Below, in pieces: positions 42,967 through 52,288 of a DNA stretch of 64,000 nucleotides (position 1 is the first letter of the stretch; each line of letters starts with the position of its first letter). Position numbers and translations under genes: made by a program. The DNA is from a bacterium (lineage in GTDB: Bacteria; Joyebacterota; Joyebacteria; Joyebacterales; Joyebacteraceae): NCBI GenBank assembly GCA_029990205.1, contig JAPEKQ010000009.1, positions 3,580-67,579 of the forward strand. Reading direction: 5' to 3'. Below the pieces are notes generated by a model. It saw only the letters and a list, made by a program, of their open reading frames with translations. It searched no databases and had not been told where the DNA came from.

Positions 42967-45900
42967 ATGCTGCACACGCACGACAGCTGGTCGGGTGGCG
43001 CCAGGACCCTCGCGGAGATCCGCGCGGTCGCCAGACGTTCGGGGGCACGCCCAACCGCTCCCGCACACACCAGTGTGGCGGTCCGCGTCGTGCTCGCCGC
43101 CGTCATCATCGTGGGAGTCGTGCTGATCGCCAGCGAGATCGCGCACGCGGACATCACACTGCTTGACTACCCGCAGAGTCTCGTGGCTCTCAACGACACG
43201 GTGACGGTCACATGGGCTGAGAACGTCGAGTGCCAGCTTGTGTGCGGACGCTCGCCCGGGGTCTACACGCAGCCGACCAGCGCGATCGGAACCGGGTCGC
43301 TCTCGTTCGTACCGTATCTCGAGTTCCTCGCGCCGGGCATCTGGTACTGCGCCCTCTCGGGCACCACAACGGGCGAGTTCTCCAACGAGTTCCGTCTGAT
43401 CGTCGAGTCCCCCATCTTCGCGACACCGACCGGCCCACCGAACGGCTCGGTCGTGACCGAGACGACGACGATCCTCGAGTGGGATCCGGTCGACAACGTC
43501 CCGTACTACTACGTGGCGGTCTCTGATCAGGAGATCGACATCGAGGAGATCGAGGGAGAGCTCACGGTATCGGGCGCGAACCTCATCTGGCAGGCGCTGA
43601 CCAACGCGACGTCGATCCAGTACGGGTCGACCGACCCGTCCGGCTACTTCGTGGACACGAACGGCTCGAGCCCGCCCCTCATGGATGGGTTCACATACAA
43701 CTGGCTCATCTTCAACTGCTACGGGAACGACCCGCTTCTGACCTCGGTCACCGGAGCCGGACTCGCCGGGTTCACGACCGACGTGCCGACCGACCTCGAG
43801 ACGCCGGAACTCGCGTGGCCGCCGGGGGGCGTCACACTCACCGATGACCTTGTCGATTTCGAGTGGAGCGCGGTCGACGGCGCCGTCTCCTACCACGTCT
43901 ACATCTACGAGACGCGTGACCTCGCGGGCAACGACGCGAGCTACCCCGTGTGGGACGGCTCGACGCCGACTCCCTCCGCTGACGTCAGGCTGGGCGCCAT
44001 CCTCATCACCGGCGACTACACGTGGCGCGTCGTCGCGCTCGACGATCTCGGGCGCGGAGCCGCGTCGGAACTCAGGCGGTTCGATTACGTCACCGAGACC
44101 GGCACGGCGCAGATCAGGACCTACCGCACCGACGGTGAACCGCTCCCGCGCGTCTTCGTGGACATCGAGTACGTTGACGGCGGTGTCAACGTGCTCCCCG
44201 TGATCACCAACGAGGGCGGCAGCTTCAACAAGGACCTCCTCCCCGGCCGGTATGCCTTCCACGCCACGAAGGAAGACCACATCGACACCACGGCCGTGTA
44301 CACGGTCTTCGCGAACCAGACGCGATACGCTCCGATCACGATGCGTCGGGCTCCGGCCCGCATTCGGGGTCGCGTCATCGACGAGAGCAGCAACCCCGTG
44401 TTCGCGGCGGTCGTCACGGCAAGCGGGAACGGAACGGCGTGCGACATCGAGACGGACATCGACGGATACTTCGCGCTCCAGGTGACGGCCGGCGAGTGGT
44501 CGGTCGTGGCGGAGCGCTATGGGTACGCGCCGTCCGCTCCCCAGAACATCGCGCTCGCGGGCAACGAGTACGGCGAGCTTCCGGACCCGCTCGTATTGGT
44601 CGGCTCGCCCGGCTCCATCCGGGGCGACGTGCTCAATACGGACGGACAGCCGATCATCGGCGCGACCGTGCGTGCGGGACACACGGAACTCGGCGAGTAT
44701 TTCGCGACGACGAACTGCGCCGGACACTTCGAGCTCGAGCTCGCGCCGGCCGAATGGTCGATCACGGCGGTCAAGGCGGGATACCGGGAGAGCACGTCGA
44801 GAGATGTCATCCTCAACCCCGGTGAGACCGCGGTCGTCGACCCGCCAATCCAGCTCCTCCCTGTCGACTCGGCCATCATGGGTCGTGTCACCAACGGCGG
44901 AGTCGATGTCGAGGGTGCCGTCGTCGTTGCCGCTCCCGCCGCGGGCGACGTCATTGACGCGGTCACGAACTGCTTCGGTGAGTTCCTCCTCCTGCCGCCT
45001 CCGGGAACGTACGTGCTCCGCGCGCGGCACGATGGCTTCACAACCTCGGACGGGATCCAGATCAGCGTCGAGTCGGGCGAGTCCTTCACGGGCGTCGTCC
45101 TCGACATCACGCCGCGGTCGAGCACCATCGCGGGACACGTCGTCGCCGACGGCGCGGGCGTCCCCGCGGTGACCGTCACCAACGGCGACGCCGAGTGCCT
45201 CACCGACGGCGACGGGCGCTTCGAGCTGTCCGCCCGAACGGGACTGCAGGAGATCTCCGCCGTCAAGGAGGGGTACTTCGCGGGCCGACCGCAGGTCGTC
45301 GCGACCACGTTCGACCAGACACTAGACGGCCTGGAGCTGCGGATCTCGCATGGCGCGTGTACGGCGCTTGGGACGGTTCACGCGGGCGGCGTTCCGGTTC
45401 CGTTCGCCAAGATCACGGCGGTGTCCGACGGCATCACGCTCGCGGTGATTGCCGACGCGGACGGCGGCTACGAACTCCTTCTCGAGGCGGGCGACTGGAC
45501 GCTCACGCCAGAGAAGCCGGGGTTCGCACCCGTCGCGTCGACCGAACTGGTGCTCTCACCAGGCCAGACGGCCGGCGGGATCGACCTCGAGCTGGCAGCA
45601 TCGCGCGCGCTGATCCGCGGCTGGGTCACCGACTCGCGCGGGACGGTGAACCGCGCCGATGTGTTGGTATCGATCGGTGAGGAAGCACCGGCCATTCGGA
45701 CACGGACCGACGCCGCCGGCGGCTACCGGGCCTACGTGGCGCCGGACGTGACCTACCGCGTCACCGTCATCGCCGAGAAGCACCGCGACGCCGAATTCGA
45801 CGTCGGGCCGCTCGCGAGCGGCGAGACGGTCGTCCTCCCGGTGGTCCTCCCCGTTCGCGACGGTCTCATCACTGGCCGGGTCACGTCGAACGATGAAGCC

Positions 45901-48081
45901 ATCGCGGACGCGCGAGTCGTGGCCGACTGGGGCGAGACGGCCGAGGCCCGAACCGACGGCAACGGCGTCTACGCCCTCTGGCTCGACGACGGTCTCTACG
46001 ACCTGACCGTCACGGCGTCCGGCTACGGCGACGCGTATGCGAATGACGTCATCTCCGTATCCGGCGAGATGACCATCGAGCACTTCGCACTCTCCCCGGT
46101 CTTCGCCAGACTCGCGGGAACGGTCACCGACACCCTGACGGGCACGCCGATCGGCGGAGCCCTCATCACGACGATCTGTCCCGGCGGCGGCGTATCGGCG
46201 GTCACTCCGGCCGACGGAAGCTTCCTCCTGGACACGGTCGCGCCCGGTCTCGTGCAGACGAGGATCTCGCACGCGGGGTACCGGGATGCGGTCTTCGAGT
46301 CGGACCTTGCCGAGCACGGCATCGAAACGCTGATGCCGATGCTCTTCCCGCTCGACGGGACGATATCCGGAACGGTCACGCTGGACGACGGCACGACACC
46401 CGTCCCTTCGGTGTCCGTCCGCGCGAAGATCGACGACGAGATCGCGTCGTCCGCGACAACGGACGGTGACGGGTTCTTCGCCCTTACCGGGCTCGATCCG
46501 ACGTCGGCCTACGACGTCCATGCGTCTCGCTCCGGCTACTACCACATCACCGACAATCCGATTGCCGGCGTGGGCAGCGGCACCACGGGTGTCGCGTTCA
46601 TGATGATGCCCGCGAACGGCACGATCGAAGGCGTCCTCACCGACGCGGTATCGGGTGATCCGCTTGACGGCGCGACGATCGAGGCCGACGACGGCGACGG
46701 ACACTTCGGCTCCGCCATGACGGCAGTCGACGGAACGTTCGTCATCGACGGCCTGGTCCCGACGGGGCTCTACGATGTTTCCGCGTCGCGGTACGGATAC
46801 GTACCGACCATCTCAGGCTCGGTACCGTGCGGCAGCACTCCGCTCTCGATGTCGCTCGACCGCAACTTCGCGCGCATCACGGGCAGCCTCACCGTCCTCG
46901 GTGAGAGCATCCCGCTCGAGGAGATCGAGATAGCGGCGACGAGCACGTCGTTCGCAGGCGACACGAGAGTCGCGGTGCCGGACGCGGCGGGCTCTTTCGA
47001 GATCGTCGACCTCAGACCCGGCTCCTACGTGGTGTCCGCCAGCGAACTCGGATGTGTCACCACGCCGGCGCAGATGACCCTGGCGCTCGGCGAGGGCGAA
47101 CTCGTCTCGGGGCTGAGCTTCGAGATCGAGACGGCCGTACTGGACCACGTCGAGGTCTCCGGCGACGCGCAGATCGAAGCCGGCAGCGATGTCACGTTCG
47201 CCGCGAGCGCCGTGTCGGACGGCGGACAGCTCGTGGAGACGGGACTCGCGTGGTGGATCTCCCCGGCGGAAGCCGGACAGATCGCGCGCGGGAACGGAAG
47301 CTTCACCATCAGCAGCGACTACATAGGCGAGGTCACCATCGGTGCGCAGGACACGCTGACGGGACTCATCGGCCGGCTCGAGGGCACCGTCTACGCCACG
47401 GTCGGCCCGACGACCTCGGCCGTGTTCGCCGATTCGACCGGCATGACCATCGCCTTCCAGCCGGGCTCGGTGTCCGAGACGAAGATGATCGAGCTCTCTC
47501 ACGATGAGCTCCCGGACGCGAAGCGGTGCACCCGCGATCTGTCGATCGTGGGAGCGGACTACCATCTCAAGCCGCACGGGGTCGAGTTCCAGACCGGGCA
47601 GCTGCCGGTCCTCACGCTCCCCCTCCCGAGCGACGACGCGCTGATGGTCCGCTGGGACAAGTCGATGCTCAAGTGGGAAGAGATGGACGCGGACCGGTTC
47701 GCCGACTCCGCCGAGTCGTCGATCTCGTCGCTGACGGAGTTCGCGGCGGCCACTGCGTCACGCGCGCTCGGCGTCACCGACATCCGGGTGGAACCGAACC
47801 CGTTCTCACCGGAGTCGGGACCGGTCACGATATCCTACGAGCTGTCGTCACAGGCGGCGCGGACGCCGTTCGTCACGGTCCGTCTCTACACGATGGCGGG
47901 GCAGTTCGTCCGCGAGCTCGCATCGAATGAGCCGCAGACGAAGGGCCGCGCCGAGATCGTCTGGGACGGCCTGACGGAGAACGGCGAGACCGCGCGCAAC
48001 GGACGGTACGTTGTCGAGATCCTGGCCGAAGACGCAACGGACAGCGCCGACGCGCTGACGACCGTCGTGCTGGTCAAGTAG
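42967..48081 (+). CDS. Giant surface protein with carboxypeptidase-regulatory-like repeats and FlgD-like C-terminus
   Basis: A 1704-residue exported protein. One hydrophobic segment at about 38-60 serves as signal or anchor. Residues about 60-375 hold fibronectin-III-like domains (LEWDPVDNVPYYYVAV, FEWSAVDGAVSYHVYIYE). From about 377 to 1390 there are a dozen or more carboxypeptidase-regulatory-like beta-sandwich repeats (for example GRVIDESSNPVFAAVV, then DGYFALQVTAG). After a Big-like part comes a FlgD/T9SS-type C-terminal domain from about residue 1602 (VEPNPFSPESG, then LYTMAGQFVREL, VWDGLTENGE, NGRYVVEI). Such C-termini act as sorting signals in FCB-type bacteria. Likely a cell-surface adhesin or scaffold. 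Confidence 0.85.
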   Translation: MLHTHDSWSGGARTLAEIRAVARRSGARPTAPAHTSVAVRVVLAAVIIVGVVLIASEIAHADITLLDYPQSLVALNDTVTVTWAENVECQLVCGRSPGVYTQPTSAIGTGSLSFVPYLEFLAPGIWYCALSGTTTGEFSNEFRLIVESPIFATPTGPPNGSVVTETTTILEWDPVDNVPYYYVAVSDQEIDIEEIEGELTVSGANLIWQALTNATSIQYGSTDPSGYFVDTNGSSPPLMDGFTYNWLIFNCYGNDPLLTSVTGAGLAGFTTDVPTDLETPELAWPPGGVTLTDDLVDFEWSAVDGAVSYHVYIYETRDLAGNDASYPVWDGSTPTPSADVRLGAILITGDYTWRVVALDDLGRGAASELRRFDYVTETGTAQIRTYRTDGEPLPRVFVDIEYVDGGVNVLPVITNEGGSFNKDLLPGRYAFHATKEDHIDTTAVYTVFANQTRYAPITMRRAPARIRGRVIDESSNPVFAAVVTASGNGTACDIETDIDGYFALQVTAGEWSVVAERYGYAPSAPQNIALAGNEYGELPDPLVLVGSPGSIRGDVLNTDGQPIIGATVRAGHTELGEYFATTNCAGHFELELAPAEWSITAVKAGYRESTSRDVILNPGETAVVDPPIQLLPVDSAIMGRVTNGGVDVEGAVVVAAPAAGDVIDAVTNCFGEFLLLPPPGTYVLRARHDGFTTSDGIQISVESGESFTGVVLDITPRSSTIAGHVVADGAGVPAVTVTNGDAECLTDGDGRFELSARTGLQEISAVKEGYFAGRPQVVATTFDQTLDGLELRISHGACTALGTVHAGGVPVPFAKITAVSDGITLAVIADADGGYELLLEAGDWTLTPEKPGFAPVASTELVLSPGQTAGGIDLELAASRALIRGWVTDSRGTVNRADVLVSIGEEAPAIRTRTDAAGGYRAYVAPDVTYRVTVIAEKHRDAEFDVGPLASGETVVLPVVLPVRDGLITGRVTSNDEAIADARVVADWGETAEARTDGNGVYALWLDDGLYDLTVTASGYGDAYANDVISVSGEMTIEHFALSPVFARLAGTVTDTLTGTPIGGALITTICPGGGVSAVTPADGSFLLDTVAPGLVQTRISHAGYRDAVFESDLAEHGIETLMPMLFPLDGTISGTVTLDDGTTPVPSVSVRAKIDDEIASSATTDGDGFFALTGLDPTSAYDVHASRSGYYHITDNPIAGVGSGTTGVAFMMMPANGTIEGVLTDAVSGDPLDGATIEADDGDGHFGSAMTAVDGTFVIDGLVPTGLYDVSASRYGYVPTISGSVPCGSTPLSMSLDRNFARITGSLTVLGESIPLEEIEIAATSTSFAGDTRVAVPDAAGSFEIVDLRPGSYVVSASELGCVTTPAQMTLALGEGELVSGLSFEIETAVLDHVEVSGDAQIEAGSDVTFAASAVSDGGQLVETGLAWWISPAEAGQIARGNGSFTISSDYIGEVTIGAQDTLTGLIGRLEGTVYATVGPTTSAVFADSTGMTIAFQPGSVSETKMIELSHDELPDAKRCTRDLSIVGADYHLKPHGVEFQTGQLPVLTLPLPSDDALMVRWDKSMLKWEEMDADRFADSAESSISSLTEFAAATASRALGVTDIRVEPNPFSPESGPVTISYELSSQAARTPFVTVRLYTMAGQFVRELASNEPQTKGRAEIVWDGLTENGETARNGRYVVEILAEDATDSADALTTVVLVK

Positions 48082-48091
48082 AGGAAGCGCA

Positions 48092-49090
48092 ATGAGGAGA
48101 GGCAACGACATACGGAGGACAGGAGAACTCGTGCGGGTCACGCTGACCGCCGTTCTCTGCGTCGCTGCGGTCGCTGGGACCGGCGCATTCGCTATGGCCG
48201 GCGCCCAGGAGCTCTCTGACATCCCGGCCGCGTTCGTGGACGTCGGTCTCGGCGCGCGCCCCATGGGCGTCGGAGGCGCCGTGGCCGCCGCGAACCTCGG
48301 ACCGGAGTCGGTCTTCTACAACCCCGCCGGGCTCGCGCCCGCGACGGGCGCGGCGGAGTCCGGCCCGACCGCCTTCTCCGTCACGCACGGAGAGCAGATG
48401 GGACTCGTCCCCTACACCGCGGCGTCGGCCAGCCACACGCTCGGGTCCGGAATCACGCTTGGAGCCGGCATCATCCACTCGGGCGACGACGTGCTCACCG
48501 AGACGACGATCCTCATCGGTGCGGCTCGCGAGATCATCGCGACGCCGTGGCTCGCCGGGAGGTCGGTCGGTCTGGGCGTGACCGCACGCGGGCGCCGCGC
48601 CTCGTTCGGGAACAACGAGAGCACCGACGGGCAGGTCACGGGCAGCGCGAGCGGATTCGGCGTCGACGCCGGGGCGCTCGTTCCGCTGACCGAGGCCGTG
48701 ACGCTCGGCCTGAGCGGACGCGACATCTTCAACTCGCTGACCTGGGATTCGTCGGCAAGCGGGAGCTACTCCGAGAACGTTCCGGCCGGTCTGACGGTCG
48801 GTCTCCGCGCGGTCCCTCACGGGCATGTGGCGGTGGAGGTGGACATCGAGAAGTCGCTCCGGCTTGACAACCCGGACCGCGTCTTCGCGGGCATCGAGCT
48901 TTCGCTCTGGAATGTCGCGGACCTTCGCGGCGGCTACCGCAAGGTGCTCACGTCCGCCGACAGCGACGAGTACACGGCCGGAGCGGGCGCCTCGCTCGAC
49001 GCCGGGTCCATGCGGCTCCGCGTCGATGTGGCCTACGTGTTCGGTCAGCTCGAGAACACAATGCGCTTCTCGCTCGGAGCCGAGCTGTAG
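48092..49090 (+). CDS. PorV/PorQ family outer-membrane protein
   Basis: A 332-residue barrel with signal segment (about 16-38). GLGARPMGVGGAVAAANLG followed by SVFYNPAGLAPATG is the standard PorV/PorQ N-terminal signature. The end is a strand (MRFSLGAEL). PorV is the shuttle protein in type IX secretion, so this gene 10 bases after a FlgD-tailed giant protein suggests a dedicated export or attachment partner. No PorU, SprA or other core T9SS gene is in the window. Confidence 0.88.
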   Translation: MRRGNDIRRTGELVRVTLTAVLCVAAVAGTGAFAMAGAQELSDIPAAFVDVGLGARPMGVGGAVAAANLGPESVFYNPAGLAPATGAAESGPTAFSVTHGEQMGLVPYTAASASHTLGSGITLGAGIIHSGDDVLTETTILIGAAREIIATPWLAGRSVGLGVTARGRRASFGNNESTDGQVTGSASGFGVDAGALVPLTEAVTLGLSGRDIFNSLTWDSSASGSYSENVPAGLTVGLRAVPHGHVAVEVDIEKSLRLDNPDRVFAGIELSLWNVADLRGGYRKVLTSADSDEYTAGAGASLDAGSMRLRVDVAYVFGQLENTMRFSLGAEL

Positions 49091-49100
49091 CGACACACGT

Positions 49101-49132
49101 GGAACCCGGCACACCCGGAACCCGGCACACCC
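49101..49132. repeat. Short 16-bp direct repeat
   Basis: Two perfect tandem copies of GGAACCCGGCACACCC (49101-49116 and 49117-49132) and the start of a third, just after the PorV/PorQ-like gene. Confidence 0.7.
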
Positions 49133-49151
49133 GGAACGCCCCACATGCAGA

Positions 49152-49190
49152 AGCGCGCCGACCCGAAGGTCGACGCGCTCTTTCGTTCGT
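49152..49190 (+). terminator. Terminator of the outer-membrane operon
   Basis: Stem 49152-49163 with 49168-49179 (one mismatch), 4-base loop CGAA, then CTTTCGTTCG on the plus strand, about 60 bases past the last stop. Confidence 0.75.
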
Positions 49191-49246
49191 ATCACGTCCA
49201 ACGTCACACCTTCAGTGCCGGGCGTGACGTCGATCAGCTCATGGTG

Positions 49247-49816
49247 CTACCACCGGATCGCGCCCGGGAGCACCTTCACCCACAGCGCCTTGTTCTTGCC
49301 GCTGCCCGTGAACCGGATGGTGCAGTCGAGTCTCCCCGAGTAGTGCAGACAGTCGCCGTTCCTCACGTTGTACTCTTCGCTCCCGACCGTGGCAACTGCT
49401 TCACCGTGCAGCATGATGAGAGCCTCTTCGCCCTCGTGCCGCTCGAGCTTCATCTCTCCGCCCGAGTCCTGCTCAACCAGACTCACCGAGATCCGCCCCG
49501 CGGGGATGCCCTGCGTCAGCGCCTTGGCGTTGATGAAGGTGTCACCCATGCCCGGCAGGAACACGTCCTCGCGGTCTTCCTTCTTCACGACCGAGACCTT
49601 CGGCAGAGGCTTGTCCTCGACGAAGTACGCGGTCTCCTTCCCCAGGGCGCCCGCGATCTTGTGGAGCGCGCCGACGGTCGGAGACGTCTTGCCGCGCTCG
49701 ATCTCGGAGATGTGCGTTGGAGACATACCGGAGCCGACGGCGACCTGCTTGAGGGTCATCCCCTGCTCCTTGCGGACCTCCTTCAGTCGTCTTCCGACTT
49801 CCTGTGCGTTCGGCAT
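49247..49816 (-). CDS. XRE-family regulator with C-terminal cupin
   Basis: A 189-residue transcription factor. Helix-turn-helix at residues 6-60 (LKEVRKEQGMTLKQVAVGSG, then SPTHISEIERGKTSPTVGAL) and a cupin beta-barrel at about 105-185 (ISVSLVEQDSGGEMKLERHEGEEAL). This layout matches small-molecule-responsive regulators of polyamine, amino-acid or sugar genes. GGAG precedes ATG 49814-49816. It is divergent from a small outer-membrane protein; the shared intergenic region of 346 bases holds both promoters, so it may regulate that gene and itself. Confidence 0.92.
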   Translation of the reverse strand: MPNAQEVGRRLKEVRKEQGMTLKQVAVGSGMSPTHISEIERGKTSPTVGALHKIAGALGKETAYFVEDKPLPKVSVVKKEDREDVFLPGMGDTFINAKALTQGIPAGRISVSLVEQDSGGEMKLERHEGEEALIMLHGEAVATVGSEEYNVRNGDCLHYSGRLDCTIRFTGSGKNKALWVKVLPGAIRW

Positions 49817-49966
49817 GCTGACTCCTCTCTGTTCTGTCCGGTTCCGGGATCTTCCCGGTCCGGCATCGCCGCGGATGAGGCGCCACCAGCTGAGGCGCGC
49901 GCGGAGCATCCGCGACCGGATTCGCGCCGGTTCGAGGGGCGCGACGACATGCAGTTTCTCCAAGAA

Positions 49967-49995
49967 AACGTAACACTCTTCCCCCCTCCGGTCAA
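49967..49995 (-). promoter_or_regulatory. Promoter of the XRE-cupin gene
   Basis: TTGACC (49990-49995) and TACGTT (49967-49972), 17-bp spacer, minus strand. It predicts a leader of about 145 bases, with no structure recognised in it. Confidence 0.6.
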
Positions 49996-50028
49996 GCGGC
50001 AATCGCCGCCTCGCGCGAGTGGCATAGC

Positions 50029-50058
50029 TTGACAGTCTCCGAGCCGTGGTGCTACGAT
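50029..50058 (+). promoter_or_regulatory. Promoter of the small outer-membrane protein gene
   Basis: TTGACA (50029-50034), 18-bp spacer, TACGAT (50053-50058), plus strand, 105 bases before the ATG at 50163. It is back to back with the XRE promoter, 34 bases apart. Confidence 0.65.
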
Positions 50059-50162
50059 GCCCCGCTGTGTGGACCGTGTATGCATGCTGCGGTTCGCGAA
50101 CCCGCACTCACTGCGGGATAACGGTCGCGGCCCCCTGGGCCCGAACCAGAAAGGAGAACACC

Positions 50163-50675
50163 ATGTCGGTTCGCTGTTTCGTTCTGCTGCTGGTCGGACT
50201 GCTCCTTCTTCCCGCCCTCGCCTCCGCTCAGACCTACGGGGAAGGACTCGCCATCGGCGGCGTGCTGCTTCCGAGCGGCTCCGGTACGCTGCTTGCGAAG
50301 ACCCGCCTGGGCGACGGTCTCGGACTCGAGGTCGAGTTCGGACTCGCGACCTTCTCAGAGGACGACTACTCATCGTCGGATCTCGAGCTGGGCGCGGGAG
50401 CCCTCTTCTACCAGGGTTCGAACGACGAGTTCCAGCCGTACTGGGGCGGGCGTTTCCGCCTGGGACACTCCTCATCCGACGCTGAGAGCTACGAGCTCCC
50501 GACGCGCGGCGACGATGACAACAGCCACACGACCTTCGGCGTCATCGGCGTCTTCGGAGCCGAGTATTTCATCAACAAGCATCTGAGCATCGAAGGTGAA
50601 GCCGGGCTCGGCGCATACTTCGGTTCGTTCTCGCTGACGACCGAGACGAGACTGGCGGCGTTCCTCTACATCTAG
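50163..50675 (+). CDS. Small outer-membrane beta-barrel protein
   Basis: A 170-residue exported protein with a signal peptide (1-22, ending ALASAQ) and alternating hydrophobic strands (LGLEVEFGLATFSED, FQPYWGGRFRLGHSS, EYFINKHLSIEGEAGLGAYF), ending in FLYI. This fits an OmpA/OmpW-like 8-stranded barrel. RBS AAAGGAGAACACC. A longer frame from 50046 lacks a good site. Function unknown; probably under the divergent XRE regulator. Confidence 0.8.
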   Translation: MSVRCFVLLLVGLLLLPALASAQTYGEGLAIGGVLLPSGSGTLLAKTRLGDGLGLEVEFGLATFSEDDYSSSDLELGAGALFYQGSNDEFQPYWGGRFRLGHSSSDAESYELPTRGDDDNSHTTFGVIGVFGAEYFINKHLSIEGEAGLGAYFGSFSLTTETRLAAFLYI

Positions 50676-50722
50676 GGTGCAACGAACGTCGGGGCGCGTG
50701 AACGGACGCCCGGGAGGCTCCC

Positions 50723-51388
50723 GTGACACGAAGACGCACCACCCTCCGCCTCTTGTGCGCGCTCGGCGCCACCATCCTGCTCGCGTCGTGCAGCGGACAG
50801 GACACGGCAGACACGCGCGATACGACTGATACGCAGGAGAGCCGCTCGGAGGCGAACGCCACTGAGCGGCTCATCCATTTCGTGCAGGAGTACGTGACGG
50901 TCGAACCGTCACCCGGCAGCACCCGGGTCGTCGGGGTCTATCACATCCGGAACGAATCGGACGCCTCCGCCGAAATGGGCATCCTCTATCCGTTCCCCGT
51001 TGACCGCGACCACGCTCCACCTCACATCGTGCGCCTCTGGGACCAGACGCCTGACGGGTATCGAACGAAGGGCTTCGTGCGCCGCGACGCCGACATCCTC
51101 CTCACGCTCGCCTTCGAGCCACACGAGGAGAAGGTCTTCAAGGTCGAGTACGTGCAGCGGATCCGGAAGCGTCACGCCGTATACATCGTCACGACGACGA
51201 GACAATGGGAGCGCGCGATCGAACTGGCGGAGTTCGAGTTCCGCATCCCGACGATGCTCGATGGGGTCGAGCTGTCGTTCGAACCCGACCGGACCGAATC
51301 GCGCGGCGACACGATCGTCCACTACATGAGCCAGGAGCAGTTCTACCCGGACGAGGACCTGACGGTCACCTGGACCGCCGAGCGCTGA
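50723..51388 (+). CDS. Lipoprotein, DUF4424-like beta-rich
   Basis: A 221-residue lipoprotein (lipobox LLASC at about residue 23) with a DTRDT/DTQES linker. The body is beta-rich with VRRDADILLTLAFEPHEEKVFKVEY and IELAEFEFRIPTMLDG, similar to DUF4424-type proteins of unknown role. The start is GTG after GGGAGG. It lies 47 bases after the small barrel gene and is probably cotranscribed with it; a strong hairpin follows. Confidence 0.75.
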   Translation: MTRRRTTLRLLCALGATILLASCSGQDTADTRDTTDTQESRSEANATERLIHFVQEYVTVEPSPGSTRVVGVYHIRNESDASAEMGILYPFPVDRDHAPPHIVRLWDQTPDGYRTKGFVRRDADILLTLAFEPHEEKVFKVEYVQRIRKRHAVYIVTTTRQWERAIELAEFEFRIPTMLDGVELSFEPDRTESRGDTIVHYMSQEQFYPDEDLTVTWTAER

Positions 51389-51408
51389 TAGACGGGCACC
51401 GAACGAAG

Positions 51409-51441
51409 ACGGACCCTGCCCCATTGCGGAGCAGGGTCCGT
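51409..51441 (+). terminator. Bidirectional terminator
   Basis: Perfect 11-bp stem (51409-51419 with 51431-51441), 11-base loop, followed by TTCTGTTG on the plus strand. The minus-strand reading also gives CTTCGTTC after the stem. It separates convergent operons. Confidence 0.8.
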
Positions 51442-51495
51442 TTCTGTTGTCGTCTCACACGCGGATGCCCCCGCGCGTCCGGAGCCGAACCGACG

Positions 51496-51615
51496 CTACT
51501 CGATCAGTCCGGTCTTCTTCTGATTCTTCTTCTCACGCTTCTTCTGCCGCTTCTCCTTCTTCGAGAGCTGCGGCTTCTTCTTCTCGCTGTGTCCAACGCG
51601 TTCCTTGCGGTACAT
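51496..51615 (-). CDS. Small Lys-rich peptide (39 residues)
   Basis: A 40-codon frame from ATG 51613-51615 to TAG 51496-51498, with a strong GGAGGAGCT site. It begins MYRKERVGHS; about 16 of 39 residues are Lys and several more are Arg, with KK pairs throughout. It lies 18 bases after the gene at 51634-52272 and just before the terminator, so it is the last gene of an operon. Similar small basic proteins bind nucleic acid or ribosomes, but this is only inferred from charge. Confidence 0.7.
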   Translation of the reverse strand: MYRKERVGHSEKKKPQLSKKEKRQKKREKKNQKKTGLIE

Positions 51616-51633
51616 AGCTCCTCCGTGCAAGTG

Positions 51634-52272
51634 CTACAGAGCCAGATCGACCGGCGGCCTCACGGGGCCGGTTGCCTCGCCGCTGACCTCGAGATCGACG
51701 GTGTTGTCGATCAATACGTCACCGTCCTCCGAGTATACGAGAATCCTCAGGACATCATAGTAGCCGCTCGCGTTGCGGTACGGGATCGACGCCCTGATCT
51801 CCTGGTCGCGCCGATACAGCAGATGCATCCCGTCCGTGTAGTCGGCGGCCAGACCATCCTCGCCAAGCTCAGCGTCCCACGGGTAGACCCCGTAGACTGA
51901 GCCCGACGACTCCCGCGAGCTGGCGACGATGAACACGTAGCCTCGCGCGCGTTCGTATGTGTCGTTCGGATTGATGAAGCCCAGCGTCACGTGGAGGCCT
52001 CGCTCAGGCGCAACGCGCCAATCGTAGACGATGTCCTGCAGCACGACCAACGGCTCGAGTCCATCGTCATCCTTCCCCTCGATCGTGGCAACGCCCCTCG
52101 ACCGCGCTCCGGATGTCGGCGCCGTCCTGCCATCATCAGCAACCGCCGAGCCGGACTGCTCCCCTCCCTCGGGGATGTCGGACTCGACCTCCTGCTCCCC
52201 GCCGGAACACCCGGCAAGCACAGCAAGAAGAACGCCCAGCGCGACGAGAGACGCTCTCGCTCCTGTTCTCAT
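51634..52272 (-). CDS. Lipoprotein of unknown function
   Basis: A 212-residue lipoprotein (lipobox LAGC near residue 22) followed by an acidic Ser/Gly/Glu linker. The mature beta-rich part contains GLHVTLGFINPNDTYERARGY, then YGVYPWDAELG and DQEIRASIPYRN. Not recognised. RBS GGGAGGG, ATG 52270-52272, 16 bases after the transglutaminase gene, so cotranscribed with it. Confidence 0.75.
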   Translation of the reverse strand: MRTGARASLVALGVLLAVLAGCSGGEQEVESDIPEGGEQSGSAVADDGRTAPTSGARSRGVATIEGKDDDGLEPLVVLQDIVYDWRVAPERGLHVTLGFINPNDTYERARGYVFIVASSRESSGSVYGVYPWDAELGEDGLAADYTDGMHLLYRRDQEIRASIPYRNASGYYDVLRILVYSEDGDVLIDNTVDLEVSGEATGPVRPPVDLAL

Positions 52273-52288
52273 GATGCACCCTCCCCGA

